From: Akkermansiaceae bacterium
GTDB lineage: Bacteria; Verrucomicrobiota; Verrucomicrobiia; Verrucomicrobiales; Akkermansiaceae
Length of the DNA: 34,181 nucleotides
Direction of reading: 5' to 3'
Assembly: GCA_025362955.1 (NCBI GenBank)
Contig: JANYFB010000280.1
Coordinates: forward strand, 1-34,181
Shown here: positions 19,325-28,476 of the stretch, one piece after another
How the letters are laid out: each line of letters opens with the position of its first letter
Position numbering within the stretch: the first letter of the stretch is position 1
The notes under the pieces: model-generated
Seen by the model: the letters and a program-made list of their open reading frames with translations, nothing else
What the model was told of the DNA's origin: nothing
Database searches by the model: none
Position numbers and translations under genes: made by a program

Positions 19325-19561
19325 TTAGGCGAGAGTGCCTTCTTCTTTCTTTTCCTCACCTTCGCCCTTTTTGCATTTGTCGCAAACAGCAAGGGTTCCT
19401 TCTTCTTTCTTTTCTTCGCCTTCGCCCTTTTTGCATTTATCGCAAACAGCGAGAGTGCCTTCTCCCTTTTTTTCTTCGCCTTTTTTGCACTTTTCACAAT
19501 CGCTTGCGAATGCAGGGAGAACCATGAACGAGGCGCAAAGCGCTGTGAGGAGTAGTTTCAT
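19325..19561 (-). CDS. Small (78 aa) secreted protein with three CxxC, Lys/Glu-rich tandem repeats
   Basis: MKLLLTALCASFMVLPAFASD signal peptide, then CEKCKKGEEKKGEGTLAV / CDKCKKGEGEEKKEEGTLAV / CDKCKKGEGEEKKEEGTLA; followed by a strong terminator. Confidence 0.82.
   Translation of the reverse strand: MKLLLTALCASFMVLPAFASDCEKCKKGEEKKGEGTLAVCDKCKKGEGEEKKEEGTLAVCDKCKKGEGEEKKEEGTLA
19328..19501. repeat. Coding tandem repeat: two 60-bp units plus one divergent unit of about 54 bp
   Basis: 'CCTTCTTCTTTCTTTTC(C/T)TC(A/G)CCTTCGCCCTTTTTGCATTT(G/A)TCGCAAACAGC' repeated at about 19328-19387 and 19388-19447, with a shorter variant at 19448-19501. Confidence 0.9.
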
Positions 19562-19792
19562 ATCAGTTGGTGTTTTGGTTTAAACGTTGTTGTAAAGTAT
19601 CCAACCGTAAGAACCGCACCAGTGGAAATTATTCCAAAAAAATCACGATGCGGTTAAAACGGTCAGGATCACATCATTAACTCCGCCGGAAGGGGAATGT
19701 TTCTGAAAAATTCAGTTTCCCTCCACTGCCGCGGGATTGGGTAATTGAGCTTGGCCCACGGGGCGTTACAGCCTATTCCCCGCCGCTCTTCC

Positions 19793-20926
19793 GTGTCCTT
19801 TACTGTTCTTTCCACCGATTCATCGACTTCCGCCCGGCGCGGGCGCTTGGTTTTGCCGCATGGCGTGGTTGAAACTCCGATTTTCATGCCTGTCGGCACC
19901 CAAGGTACGGTGAAAACCCTGCATCCCGCCGAATTAGAACTCCTCGGTGCCCAGATCATCTTGGGAAATACCTATCACCTCTGGCTGCGGCCGGGTCATG
20001 AACTGATCCGCAATCTAGGCGGCCTCCACGGTTTCAGCACATGGCAAAGGCCCATGCTCACGGATTCCGGAGGTTTTCAGGTGTGGTCCTTGGCAAAATT
20101 GCGCAAAATCACCGAAGAAGGAGTGCGTTTCCAAAACCACCTGGACGGCTCGAAAATGCTACTTACTCCCGAACGGAGTATGGAAATCCAAGGCGCGCTC
20201 GGCTCGGACATCGCGATGCTCTTCGACGAATGCCCGCCCTTTCCTTGCGACGAGGCTTACGCCGCAAAATCTCTCGCCCTCACCAGCCGCTGGGCCATGC
20301 GTTGCAAGGATTGGGTTGTGAAAAACGAGCCGCAGTCCGGTGCGGGACGACAGCAACATTTCGGCATTGTCCAAGGCTCCATTTTCGCCGATCTACGGGA
20401 ACAATCAGCTCGCGAGTTGGTTGAACTGGACTTCGACGGCTATGCAATTGGGGGCGTGTCCGTAGGCGAACCGGAGCATGAAATGTTTCGCGCCATCGAC
20501 AATGCGGTGCCCTTCCTCCCGCAAGACAAACCTCGATACGCCATGGGCCTGGGCACTCCGCCTCAGATCTTGGAAATGATTGCCCGTGGCGTGGACATGT
20601 TCGACTGTGTCATGCCCACGCGGATTGCCCGTCACGGGATGGCCATGACACTCGACGGGCCGATCAACATCAAGAATCTGATCCACGCAAAAGATCCGCG
20701 GCCGATTTGCGAGAGCGCCCATCCGCACGTCGCCGGATTTTCGAGGGCTTATTTGCGCCACCTTTTCCGGGCGGGCGAAATCCTCGGTTTGCGGTTGCTT
20801 TCCTTCCACAATCTGCATTTCTACCTCTCCCTCGTCGCCGGGGCAAGAGATGCCATCGCTGCGGGGAACTTCCCCACCTATCAAGATTCCTTCGTCCGAC
20901 GCTACACTCGATTAGATTCCTTATGA
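19793..20926 (+). CDS. tgt: tRNA-guanine transglycosylase (queuine tRNA-ribosyltransferase)
   Basis: TPIFMPVGTQGTVKTL, LGNTYHLWLRPG, LTDSGGFQVWSL, GGVSVGEPEHEM, DCVMPTRIARHG, SRAYLRHL, HNLHFY. Likely start GTG 19793 (MSFTVLSTD...). Confidence 0.92.
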   Translation: MSFTVLSTDSSTSARRGRLVLPHGVVETPIFMPVGTQGTVKTLHPAELELLGAQIILGNTYHLWLRPGHELIRNLGGLHGFSTWQRPMLTDSGGFQVWSLAKLRKITEEGVRFQNHLDGSKMLLTPERSMEIQGALGSDIAMLFDECPPFPCDEAYAAKSLALTSRWAMRCKDWVVKNEPQSGAGRQQHFGIVQGSIFADLREQSARELVELDFDGYAIGGVSVGEPEHEMFRAIDNAVPFLPQDKPRYAMGLGTPPQILEMIARGVDMFDCVMPTRIARHGMAMTLDGPINIKNLIHAKDPRPICESAHPHVAGFSRAYLRHLFRAGEILGLRLLSFHNLHFYLSLVAGARDAIAAGNFPTYQDSFVRRYTRLDSL

Positions 20927-21270
20927 CACCGATCCACGTTCTTACCCATTTCATCATTGCGGAAACCCCAGCTGCACCCGGCGGACTTCAAGGCATTCTT
21001 GGCAACAGCGGACTTGTTTTCCCTTTGGTGATGGTGGTGATGTTCTATCTGTTTCTCATCCGTCCACAACAACTCCAGCGCAAGGAAATGGCAGCTCGCA
21101 TCGCCGCCCTTCAGACCAGCGACAAGGTGGTGACCACTTCGGGCATCCATGGCATTGTCCATAATGTGAAGGAGCATACCGTGATGATTAAAGTCGCGGA
21201 GGGCACCATGCTTGAGTTTGACAAGGCTGCTGTGGCAAGCGTCCAGAAAAAGGACGCCGCCGCTAAATAA
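20923..21270 (+). CDS. yajC: Preprotein translocase subunit YajC
   Basis: Single TM 'LVFPLVMVVMFYLFLIRPQQLQRKEMAARIAALQTSDKVVTTSGIHGIV'. ATG overlaps the tgt stop (ATGA). Confidence 0.92.
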   Translation: MTPIHVLTHFIIAETPAAPGGLQGILGNSGLVFPLVMVVMFYLFLIRPQQLQRKEMAARIAALQTSDKVVTTSGIHGIVHNVKEHTVMIKVAEGTMLEFDKAAVASVQKKDAAAK

Positions 21271-21284
21271 TCCATTTTTCCCAC

Positions 21285-23768
21285 ATGATTCCCGCCCTTT
21301 TCGGAGCCCAACCCGACTTCCACGCCATGCTTGCCGCCACCGCATTTTACGATGATCCCTTGACTCTTTTCATCACCGGGATGGTCCTGATGATTTTATT
21401 CATCTGGTACTTCGCGACCGAAATCGAACGGCGGAAACGCAATGTTGGAACCTTCCTAACGATAGGTATTTGCGCGCTTTGTATTGCTGCGGCAGTGCCA
21501 TTCAAAGATCGTCTCAAAGGCGGCATCGACATTCTCGGCGGCTCATCGTTCTCGCTGCACATCCAGCCGAAGACGGGTTCTGACGGCGAACAAATGCCGA
21601 TCACCCCCTCCCAAGTGGACAAAGCGATCGAGGTCATTGAGAAGCGCCTGAATGGCATGGGCACCGCCGAGCCGATCATCGCTCGCCAAGGGAACAATGG
21701 AATCCTGCTGCAAATGCCCGGCGTCGAGCCTGCGGAATCAGACCGGATCCGCGCTACCCTGCAAAAAGTGGCCAAACTCGAACTCCGCGAAGTGAGCCCA
21801 CGCAACGAGGAAGTCGGAGCGGATCGCAAGAATCTAGCAACCCGGGTCATGGAGCACACCGAGATCGTTCCCGGCTATCAAGCCTTCATTCACAAGAGAA
21901 AAGATGAGGACGGCAAAGAAATGAAAAGCCCGATCCTGCTCAATCGCCGTGCCGCCCTAGGTGGCTCGGACATCGCCCTTGCCACCCCTTCCCCGCAGCA
22001 AGCGGATGCCGTGGCCATTACGCTCAATGGCCCGGGCACGGATAAAATGATCGCCCTTACCCAGAACATGCGCAGCGGTGTGGACCGCATCGCCATCGTG
22101 CTCGACGGCGAGGTCATCAGCGCCCCCGTGGTCAACCAAGTGCCGCTGGGCAAACAATTCATTGTGGAAGGTCTCCACGAACCGGGCGAAGTGCAAAACC
22201 TTGCCAACTCGCTGATGAACCCGCTGGAAAATGCGTTAGTCGTCGATGAAATGAACAAGGTGTCCCCTACCCTCGGGGCGGCGGTCGTTAAACAAGGACT
22301 CATCGCGGGAGGCCTCGCGCTCTCCATGACTTTCCTTTTCGTGCTGCTTTACTATCACATTTCCGGCATTATCGCCATCGTCGGCCTCATTGTAAACACG
22401 GTCATGCTGTTTGGAATCATGGCTATGTTCGGCTTCACCTTCACCTTACCCGGCATCGCGGGGATGGTGCTTACCGTCGGTATGGCAGTGGATGCGAACG
22501 TGCTCATTTACGAACGTTTGCGTGAGGAAATCCGTGGCGGGAAATCCCTTAAAAACGCGATTGAAGCTTCCTACGACAAGGCATTCACCGCCATTTTCGA
22601 CTCTCACATCACTTCGCTCATCACCGCATGCATTCTCTTCTGGTTCGGCGGCAGCGCGATCAAGGGATTCGCAGTCACGCTCATTATCGGCGTCACCGCT
22701 TCCTTATTTTCCGCGATCCTCGTCACCCGCGTCATCTTCCGTTGGGGCATCGACTTCGGCCTTTTCAAGAAACTCACTTTCCTCGATCTCATCAAGTCCG
22801 CCCACTATGACTTTATGGGCAAACGCCGGCTTTGCATTGGGCTGGCAGTCGCTACGATTATCATTTCCATTGGTGCCTTCGCCGTCCGTGGCGAGCGCTC
22901 ACTGGGGATCGACTTTACTGGCGGAACTCTCATTAAGTTCCAACTCGGTAAGGACATCAAAGTCCCAATCGAAGATGTTAAAAAAGTCGTCACCGACATG
23001 AAAACCGCCGGGAAGCTTTCCAAAGAAGCTTACCCGCAACAAGAGAGCAATCTGGCGACCGGCACGATGCTCACCGTCCGTTGCGCCACTAAGGATTCGC
23101 AAGTCGTCACCGACACGCTGCGGGCTGAACTTCCCGCGCTGGGCCAGAAGAAAGCCAATTCCGGAGATTTCTTGATCGATGCCAGCCAAGATGAAGTCTC
23201 GTCGCTCATTGGCGGATCCTCTCGCACCCAGTCGCTAGTCGCCATTGGCCTTGGGCTGCTCGGCATTGTGATTTACATGACCTTCCGCTTCGAGTTTTCG
23301 TTCGCTCTGGGTGGCTTTGTCGCCATTTTCCACGATATCATTATCTGCCTCGGAGTGGTGGTTCTGATGGGCGGTGAGCTCTCGCTCATCCACGTTGGAG
23401 CCGTGCTCACCATCGCCGGATATTCCATCAGTGACACGATTATCGTCTTTGACCGCGTTCGGGAAATGCTTCTCTATCGAACCGATTCGGTCGAAAAAAT
23501 TATGAATGAAGCGGTCAATGCCACGCTCTCCCGGACTTTGCTGACCTCCGGCGCCACCCTCATCAGCGTGGCCATCCTTGCCTTCATGGGCGGCTCCGCG
23601 CTGCGCGACTTCGGGGTCATCATCTTTATCGGCATCATCGTCGGCACTTTCTCCTCGATCTTCATCGCCTCCCCGGTGGTGCTCTGGTGGAGTAACCGTA
23701 AAGGTGGCATCCGCGAAGCCGTCCTCGCAAGCGCCGCTAGGGCAGAGCACATGTCCGCTGCCCCTTGA
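21285..23768 (+). CDS. secDF: Protein translocase subunit SecDF (fused SecD-SecF)
   Basis: SecD part 'GGIDILGGSSFSLHIQPK...GMVLTVGMAVDANVLIYERLREE' followed by SecF part 'SLGIDFTGGTLIKFQL...AGYSISDTIIVFDRVRE'. Confidence 0.95.
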   Translation: MIPALFGAQPDFHAMLAATAFYDDPLTLFITGMVLMILFIWYFATEIERRKRNVGTFLTIGICALCIAAAVPFKDRLKGGIDILGGSSFSLHIQPKTGSDGEQMPITPSQVDKAIEVIEKRLNGMGTAEPIIARQGNNGILLQMPGVEPAESDRIRATLQKVAKLELREVSPRNEEVGADRKNLATRVMEHTEIVPGYQAFIHKRKDEDGKEMKSPILLNRRAALGGSDIALATPSPQQADAVAITLNGPGTDKMIALTQNMRSGVDRIAIVLDGEVISAPVVNQVPLGKQFIVEGLHEPGEVQNLANSLMNPLENALVVDEMNKVSPTLGAAVVKQGLIAGGLALSMTFLFVLLYYHISGIIAIVGLIVNTVMLFGIMAMFGFTFTLPGIAGMVLTVGMAVDANVLIYERLREEIRGGKSLKNAIEASYDKAFTAIFDSHITSLITACILFWFGGSAIKGFAVTLIIGVTASLFSAILVTRVIFRWGIDFGLFKKLTFLDLIKSAHYDFMGKRRLCIGLAVATIIISIGAFAVRGERSLGIDFTGGTLIKFQLGKDIKVPIEDVKKVVTDMKTAGKLSKEAYPQQESNLATGTMLTVRCATKDSQVVTDTLRAELPALGQKKANSGDFLIDASQDEVSSLIGGSSRTQSLVAIGLGLLGIVIYMTFRFEFSFALGGFVAIFHDIIICLGVVVLMGGELSLIHVGAVLTIAGYSISDTIIVFDRVREMLLYRTDSVEKIMNEAVNATLSRTLLTSGATLISVAILAFMGGSALRDFGVIIFIGIIVGTFSSIFIASPVVLWWSNRKGGIREAVLASAARAEHMSAAP

Positions 23769-23819
23769 GATCGCGAGCTTTCCGTAAAGGCCTAGGGGGC
23801 AGGAGTAGGTCTATGTGTC

Positions 23820-24596
23820 TTACTCGGCAGGTTTCGGTGGCGGTGGGAAATCCTCTGCGGAAATCTTGAGGTCGCCATTCCGGTCGAGCAGTTGGAAACG
23901 ATTTTCCTGCTCGTCTTCCGTTAGGTTTTTCACTGCTGGTCCTGCGCGGAATTCTTCGAAGGACAAGGCTCCGTCACCATTCGAATCGAGTTTATGGTTG
24001 ATGTGACCGGGCTCGTCTGGCTCCGCTTCTTTTTCAGGATGCTTGCCTTCAGGCCCGTCGTGGTGCGGCATTCCGTCAGGGCGTTTGAACGGGGGTTGCG
24101 GGTGGTCCTTGGGGGTGATCACCCCATCTCCATCAGAATCTAACCGATGAAACACCTCTTCCTGCCGCTCGGGGGGAAGTTTCATGAACAGCTGGCCTGC
24201 TTTGAATTCTTCAAAACTGACGCCACCGCTTTTGTCGGTATCCAGTTCCCACAAGCGCTGCATTTGCGGCCCCGGCCCGTCGTGCGGTTTCACAAAGTGA
24301 CCCAGTTCCTCGCGGCTCAGTTTACCATCGCCATCCTTGTCGAGGCGTTTGAAAAGATTCGCCCGCTTTTCCTCGGGCAGATTGCGAGGGCGAGGCATGG
24401 CATCGAATTCTGCTTGGGAAATGAATCCATCGTGATCCGAGTCCGTGAGTTTCCATGTTTCGAGGAACGGCGGCGGACCTCTGCGATCGCCTTTCTCATC
24501 CCCTGCCGGCGCCATTGGAGGCGCGGGTGGCTGGGCTAGGCAGACCGTGGGCAGCATCATTCCCGCAACAAGAAGGGAAACAGGGATTGTTTTCAT
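23820..24596 (-). CDS. Secreted EF-hand protein with six EF-hand-type loops
   Basis: DSDHDGFISQAEFD, DKDGDGKLSREELG, DTDKSGGVSFEEFK, DSDGDGVITPKDH, DSNGDGALSFEEFR, DRNGDLKISAEDF; signal peptide MKTIPVSLLVAGMMLPTVCLAQ (ATG 24596). Confidence 0.88.
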   Translation of the reverse strand: MKTIPVSLLVAGMMLPTVCLAQPPAPPMAPAGDEKGDRRGPPPFLETWKLTDSDHDGFISQAEFDAMPRPRNLPEEKRANLFKRLDKDGDGKLSREELGHFVKPHDGPGPQMQRLWELDTDKSGGVSFEEFKAGQLFMKLPPERQEEVFHRLDSDGDGVITPKDHPQPPFKRPDGMPHHDGPEGKHPEKEAEPDEPGHINHKLDSNGDGALSFEEFRAGPAVKNLTEDEQENRFQLLDRNGDLKISAEDFPPPPKPAE

Positions 24597-24703
24597 AGGC
24601 AATTAACGCTTTTTTAGCCGCGTTCCGCAACGCTAACTCCCGAAGAAACTCCAAACCCTCGGAAAAGTTTCGCTTCACGCTGGTCTTCCCTTCACCCATT
24701 TTC

Positions 24704-25615
24704 ATGCACATCCGAGATATTTTAAACGATTCGAGCCCCTCGCTTTCCTTCGAATTTTTCCCGCCACGCAGCGCGGCGGCGTGGGAAGATCTATATCAGG
24801 CGATCCGTGAGTTGGAACCGCTCCAACCGACATTCGTTTCCGTGACCTATGGCGCAGGCGGAGGCACTCGCGAATTGACGCATGATCTGGTGGTCCGCAT
24901 CAAACAGACTACCTCCATCCCGCCGGTCCCGCATCTAACCTGCGTGGGACATTCCGAGCAAGAGGTGATGGGCATTCTTGAACGCTACGCGGCTGCCGGT
25001 GTCAGCAACATCCTCGCCCTGCGTGGCGATCCGCCGAAAGATCAGCCGGACTATGATTGGACGGAAAGCGGATTCCGGCATGCCGCTGACCTTGTGCGTT
25101 TCATCCGCAAATTTAACGAATCCGGTGCCCATCCCGATTCGCGTGGCTTCGGCATTGGCGTGGCTGGATTTCCAGAAGGCCATCCCGGCACGCCTAACCG
25201 AGTGGATGAACTCGATTTCCTCAAAGCCAAAGTGGACGCAGGCGCAGACTACATTTGCACCCAGCTTTTTTTCGATAACCACGATTTCCTGGATTTCCGG
25301 GATCGTTGTGATTTGGCGGGAATCCAGGTTCCGATCATCGCCGGTGTGATGCCGGTGACTTCTCTATCAGGAATGAAGCGCATGGCGGAGCTTGCCGCCG
25401 GAGCCCGATACCCGGCCAAACTACTGCGTGCGCTGGAGCGGGCGAAATCCAGCGCGGAAGGCGTTGAGCGCGTAGGCATCCATTACGCCGCAGAACAATG
25501 TGCCGGCCTTCTCAACGAGGGTGTGGACGGCATCCATTTCTACACGCTCAACAAAAGCCGGGCAACCCGTGAAATCTATCACAGCCTGGGCCTCTCGCCT
25601 GCCCGCGATCACTGA
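24704..25615 (+). CDS. metF: Methylenetetrahydrofolate reductase
   Basis: LSFEFFPPRSAAAWEDL, FVSVTYGAGGGTRE, PHLTCVGHSEQEV, NILALRGDPPKDQ, FTY-like C-terminal 'GIHFYTLNKSRATREI'. Confidence 0.94.
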   Translation: MHIRDILNDSSPSLSFEFFPPRSAAAWEDLYQAIRELEPLQPTFVSVTYGAGGGTRELTHDLVVRIKQTTSIPPVPHLTCVGHSEQEVMGILERYAAAGVSNILALRGDPPKDQPDYDWTESGFRHAADLVRFIRKFNESGAHPDSRGFGIGVAGFPEGHPGTPNRVDELDFLKAKVDAGADYICTQLFFDNHDFLDFRDRCDLAGIQVPIIAGVMPVTSLSGMKRMAELAAGARYPAKLLRALERAKSSAEGVERVGIHYAAEQCAGLLNEGVDGIHFYTLNKSRATREIYHSLGLSPARDH

Positions 25616-27255
25616 CGGCGGCCTTGCTGATAGAGATCCTCGGCCTGCTTCAGCGTAATTTCATATAAACTGCCTTCGATGGGCACCATCAGCGGGATTC
25701 TGCCCGATTTCGGATCTACCGGGAACTGGGCGGCGAGTTTTGGCGCACGCTCAAAGGCATCTGCCGGCACCGTGGCCCGGAAAGAACCTTCGTAAAGCAG
25801 AGTCCGGGACATGCGCTCGGATGCCTGTTCCTCAAGACGGCGCATTTCAAGGCTGAGGCCGAGACGATCAAACAACGAACCCGTTCCCTCCCCAGGATTT
25901 CGCTCTTTCGCCCGTTTGGCTTCTTCCGCGGCGCGGCGCAGTGTGAACTCGGAATCCTCGACCTTCGGGCCGGTGGTATCAGGCTCAGGTTCGTCGCCAT
26001 TAAAAAGCGGTGCTCCGCCAGCCCGCGCGCTTTTCTCGACGGCGGCCTTGGCCTCCTCAGGCGTCGGCAACCTCACGCGCAGCTTCCCTTCGAGAGTAAA
26101 AAGCTCTTCCGCTTTCAATTTTAAATCCGAGATTTCCATCCCTCCGCCGGTGGTTTTCATATTGAACGTACCCTCACGGAAATCCACGCGGTGGTAGCCT
26201 CGGACATAATCCACGGTGGACAACGCCTTGAGTAGATGGATCCGGTCACGCAGGGTGATTATGTCTTGACCATCAAGGTTGACTTGGCCCGTGAAGCCGA
26301 TTCCATCCGAGGAATTGGTAGATCCAGTCACTTTGAAATCCCCGGAAATCGTCCCTTCAATAAAGGTTCTCAGCGGCGCTGGGACCACGCCCTCCAAATC
26401 AAGTTTATGGATTTTCGCCACGCCTTCGATGATAGGCCGTTCCCCGCCGATCAGCTTCAGCCCGGAAAAATCAACCGTCCCCTGCCCTTGCCGCAACTCG
26501 GCCTTTTCAAACACCAAGCCATTCAAATCACAGGAAACCACCATATCGACAATTTCGATTTTTCTCAGCCAATTCTGTGAAAACGTGCCTCCCTTAAAAC
26601 TCAGCCTCAAGCCGTTATCCAAGCACTGGATTTTCAAGACACTATTCTCGATAGCCCCTCGGGTCCGCTCAGAATATCCCCAACGCAATGAGGCATCGGC
26701 CACTTCCAAGGTTTTAATCGTGACCGACTGGGATTTTTTGTAAATCGCTTTGGCAAACATCTGTGCCGATTGGGCATCGTCTGCCCCGGCACGAAGTTCC
26801 ACATCGAGCCGTGAAAGCGAAACGGTCCCGGGCTCCCATTTCCCTCTTAGACCATCAAGTAATCCCATTTTACAACGGATATTCCTGACCACCATCGAGT
26901 TGTAAAAAGTATTATTCCCGCCGTCCAACGAGAGGCGGTTGATGTTGAGTTCGCCTTGGATTTTGGAAAACCCGCGCATTTCCACATCGGAGCCGGAAAG
27001 TCCGGATTGGAGGGATGCCACCAGTCCGTCAGTGAACTTTCTGGATTTAGTCCGCTGCACTAGAAAATACATGCCCGCAGCCGCCACCACGAGCAGAAAT
27101 ACCAATATCCGGGAACTTAAACGCAACAAATGATACATCGCCGTGCCTTTGGTGCCGCTGCCGGTCAGAGAGTAGCGGATCTGGAACCAAAAGCCCTGAT
27201 TTGCCACCCATTGGCTCAGGCGTTCATTAAAATTTTGCGATTGCTCGGATTCCAT
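25609..27255 (-). CDS. Membrane-anchored AsmA-like hypothetical protein
   Basis: Single N-terminal TM (ILVFLLVVAAAGMYFLV) followed by a long beta-rich periplasmic region resembling AsmA/TamB-type proteins; weak assignment. 3' end overlaps metF convergently by 7 bp. Confidence 0.65.
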   Translation of the reverse strand: MESEQSQNFNERLSQWVANQGFWFQIRYSLTGSGTKGTAMYHLLRLSSRILVFLLVVAAAGMYFLVQRTKSRKFTDGLVASLQSGLSGSDVEMRGFSKIQGELNINRLSLDGGNNTFYNSMVVRNIRCKMGLLDGLRGKWEPGTVSLSRLDVELRAGADDAQSAQMFAKAIYKKSQSVTIKTLEVADASLRWGYSERTRGAIENSVLKIQCLDNGLRLSFKGGTFSQNWLRKIEIVDMVVSCDLNGLVFEKAELRQGQGTVDFSGLKLIGGERPIIEGVAKIHKLDLEGVVPAPLRTFIEGTISGDFKVTGSTNSSDGIGFTGQVNLDGQDIITLRDRIHLLKALSTVDYVRGYHRVDFREGTFNMKTTGGGMEISDLKLKAEELFTLEGKLRVRLPTPEEAKAAVEKSARAGGAPLFNGDEPEPDTTGPKVEDSEFTLRRAAEEAKRAKERNPGEGTGSLFDRLGLSLEMRRLEEQASERMSRTLLYEGSFRATVPADAFERAPKLAAQFPVDPKSGRIPLMVPIEGSLYEITLKQAEDLYQQGRRQ

Positions 27256-27357
27256 AATTCAACTCGCCTGAAGGCGCGGCGAGTAAAACCACCCTCCGCA
27301 CATCAAGCGAGGGAAATTTACCTCGCACCGCCGCCAATCATTCCTTACCTCCGACCC

Positions 27358-28137
27358 GTGGAAGCTAACGACTACAAAGTCCGCCTTGAAATTTTTGAGG
27401 GCCCTCTTGATCTCCTGCTCTATCTAATCAAAAAGGATGAGATGGACATTCATTTGATCTCCATTGAGCGCATCACCCGCCAATATCTTGACTACATCAA
27501 CACTTTCAAATTGCTGAATATCGACCTCGCGTCCGAGTTTATCGTCATGGCGGCAAATCTGATGTATCTGAAAAGCCGCACCTTGCTTCCACGCGTCGAC
27601 CAGCCGCCTGAAGAAGATGCCGAGGAGGACGATCCGCGGTGGGAACTCATCCGCCAGCTCATCGAATATAAAAAATTCAAAGATGCCGCCGGATTTCTCT
27701 GCCTTCGTGAACAAGAGCAGGAAGGGCGTTTCGCCCATCAGCCGGATGCTTCGGACCAGCCCGCCGAGGAACCGGTTGCTCTAGCGGAGGTTTCTATTTT
27801 TGATCTGATCCGCGCCTTTCAGAACGTCCTCAAACGCTTCGAGGAATCCCACGATTTCGGTGACATCATCGACGACCGCTACACAGTTTCGGATAAAATT
27901 GAGCTGCTTCTCGGACAATTCACGCCGGGAGAGTCACGTCGTTTTGAGACCTTGTTCCAAACCGCCACCACCAAGGCGGAGGTAATCGTCACCTTTCTTG
28001 CACTGCTGGAATTGATGAAGCTCAACCAATTCATCGTCCGTCAGAACGAACTGCTAGGCGACATCGTGATCGAGAGACGGGGCAATGCGGCCTTAGCGGC
28101 GCTTGAGGTTGCTGAGTTCGCGTCCGCCTTGGAATGA
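27358..28137 (+). CDS. scpA: Segregation and condensation protein A
   Basis: YKVRLEIFEGPLDLLLYLIKKDEMDIHLISIERITRQYLDYI and C-terminal 'VIVTFLALLELMKLNQFIVRQNELLGDIVIER'. Likely GTG start at 27358; listed ORF starts upstream. Confidence 0.9.
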   Translation: MEANDYKVRLEIFEGPLDLLLYLIKKDEMDIHLISIERITRQYLDYINTFKLLNIDLASEFIVMAANLMYLKSRTLLPRVDQPPEEDAEEDDPRWELIRQLIEYKKFKDAAGFLCLREQEQEGRFAHQPDASDQPAEEPVALAEVSIFDLIRAFQNVLKRFEESHDFGDIIDDRYTVSDKIELLLGQFTPGESRRFETLFQTATTKAEVIVTFLALLELMKLNQFIVRQNELLGDIVIERRGNAALAALEVAEFASALE

Positions 28138-28139
28138 TT

Positions 28140-28433
28140 CTAGCTTAAGCGGAATACGATCCGCGCTTTCGTTAGATCATATGGAGACATCTCCATTTTG
28201 ACCTTGTCGCCCACCACCAGGCGGATGAAACGCTTGCGCATTTTCCCCGAAATGTGGGCAAGCACTTCATGCCCGCTCTCCAGCTTCACCCGGAACATCG
28301 TCCCAGCAAGAACTGATGAAATTTCCCCATCCACCTCCACGGCTTTTTCTTCTTCGTCTTTCGTGGAGCGCTTCGGTGGGCCATAACGATTGCGATTGTT
28401 ACGACGTCCGGAATTCTTGGGGCGGGGAGGCAT
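28140..28433 (-). CDS. infA: Translation initiation factor IF-1 with N-terminal extension
   Basis: [66 protein letters not shown]; preceded by [31 protein letters not shown]. Confidence 0.9.
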   Translation of the reverse strand: MPPRPKNSGRRNNRNRYGPPKRSTKDEEEKAVEVDGEISSVLAGTMFRVKLESGHEVLAHISGKMRKRFIRLVVGDKVKMEMSPYDLTKARIVFRLS

Positions 28434-28453
28434 ATGGGAGTGAGATAATACAA

Positions 28454-28476
28454 ACGGCGGGATGAAAATCCGCCGT
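28454..28476 (-). promoter_or_regulatory. Hairpin in the infA 5' leader
   Basis: ACGGCGG-gatgaaaat-CCGCCGT, perfect 7-bp stem with 9-nt loop, ending about 20 nt upstream of the infA ATG (28433, minus strand). Confidence 0.5.

Noticed and set aside
19210-19497. N-terminal extension of the NUDIX ORF (KKAKKKREKALSLFAINAKRAKAKKRKKKEPLLF...)
   Set aside because: It is the out-of-frame reading of the CxxC-repeat gene; the terminator at 19268-19301 lies within it and MMDVVCG at 19209 is a natural NUDIX start.
19328-19501. CRISPR-like array
   Set aside because: 60-bp units are contiguous without spacers and encode protein repeats in frame.
19335-19583. Plus-strand repeat ORF MPSSFFSSPSPFLHLSQTARV...
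   Set aside because: Antisense of the CxxC repeat gene; the minus-strand reading has a proper signal peptide and downstream terminator.
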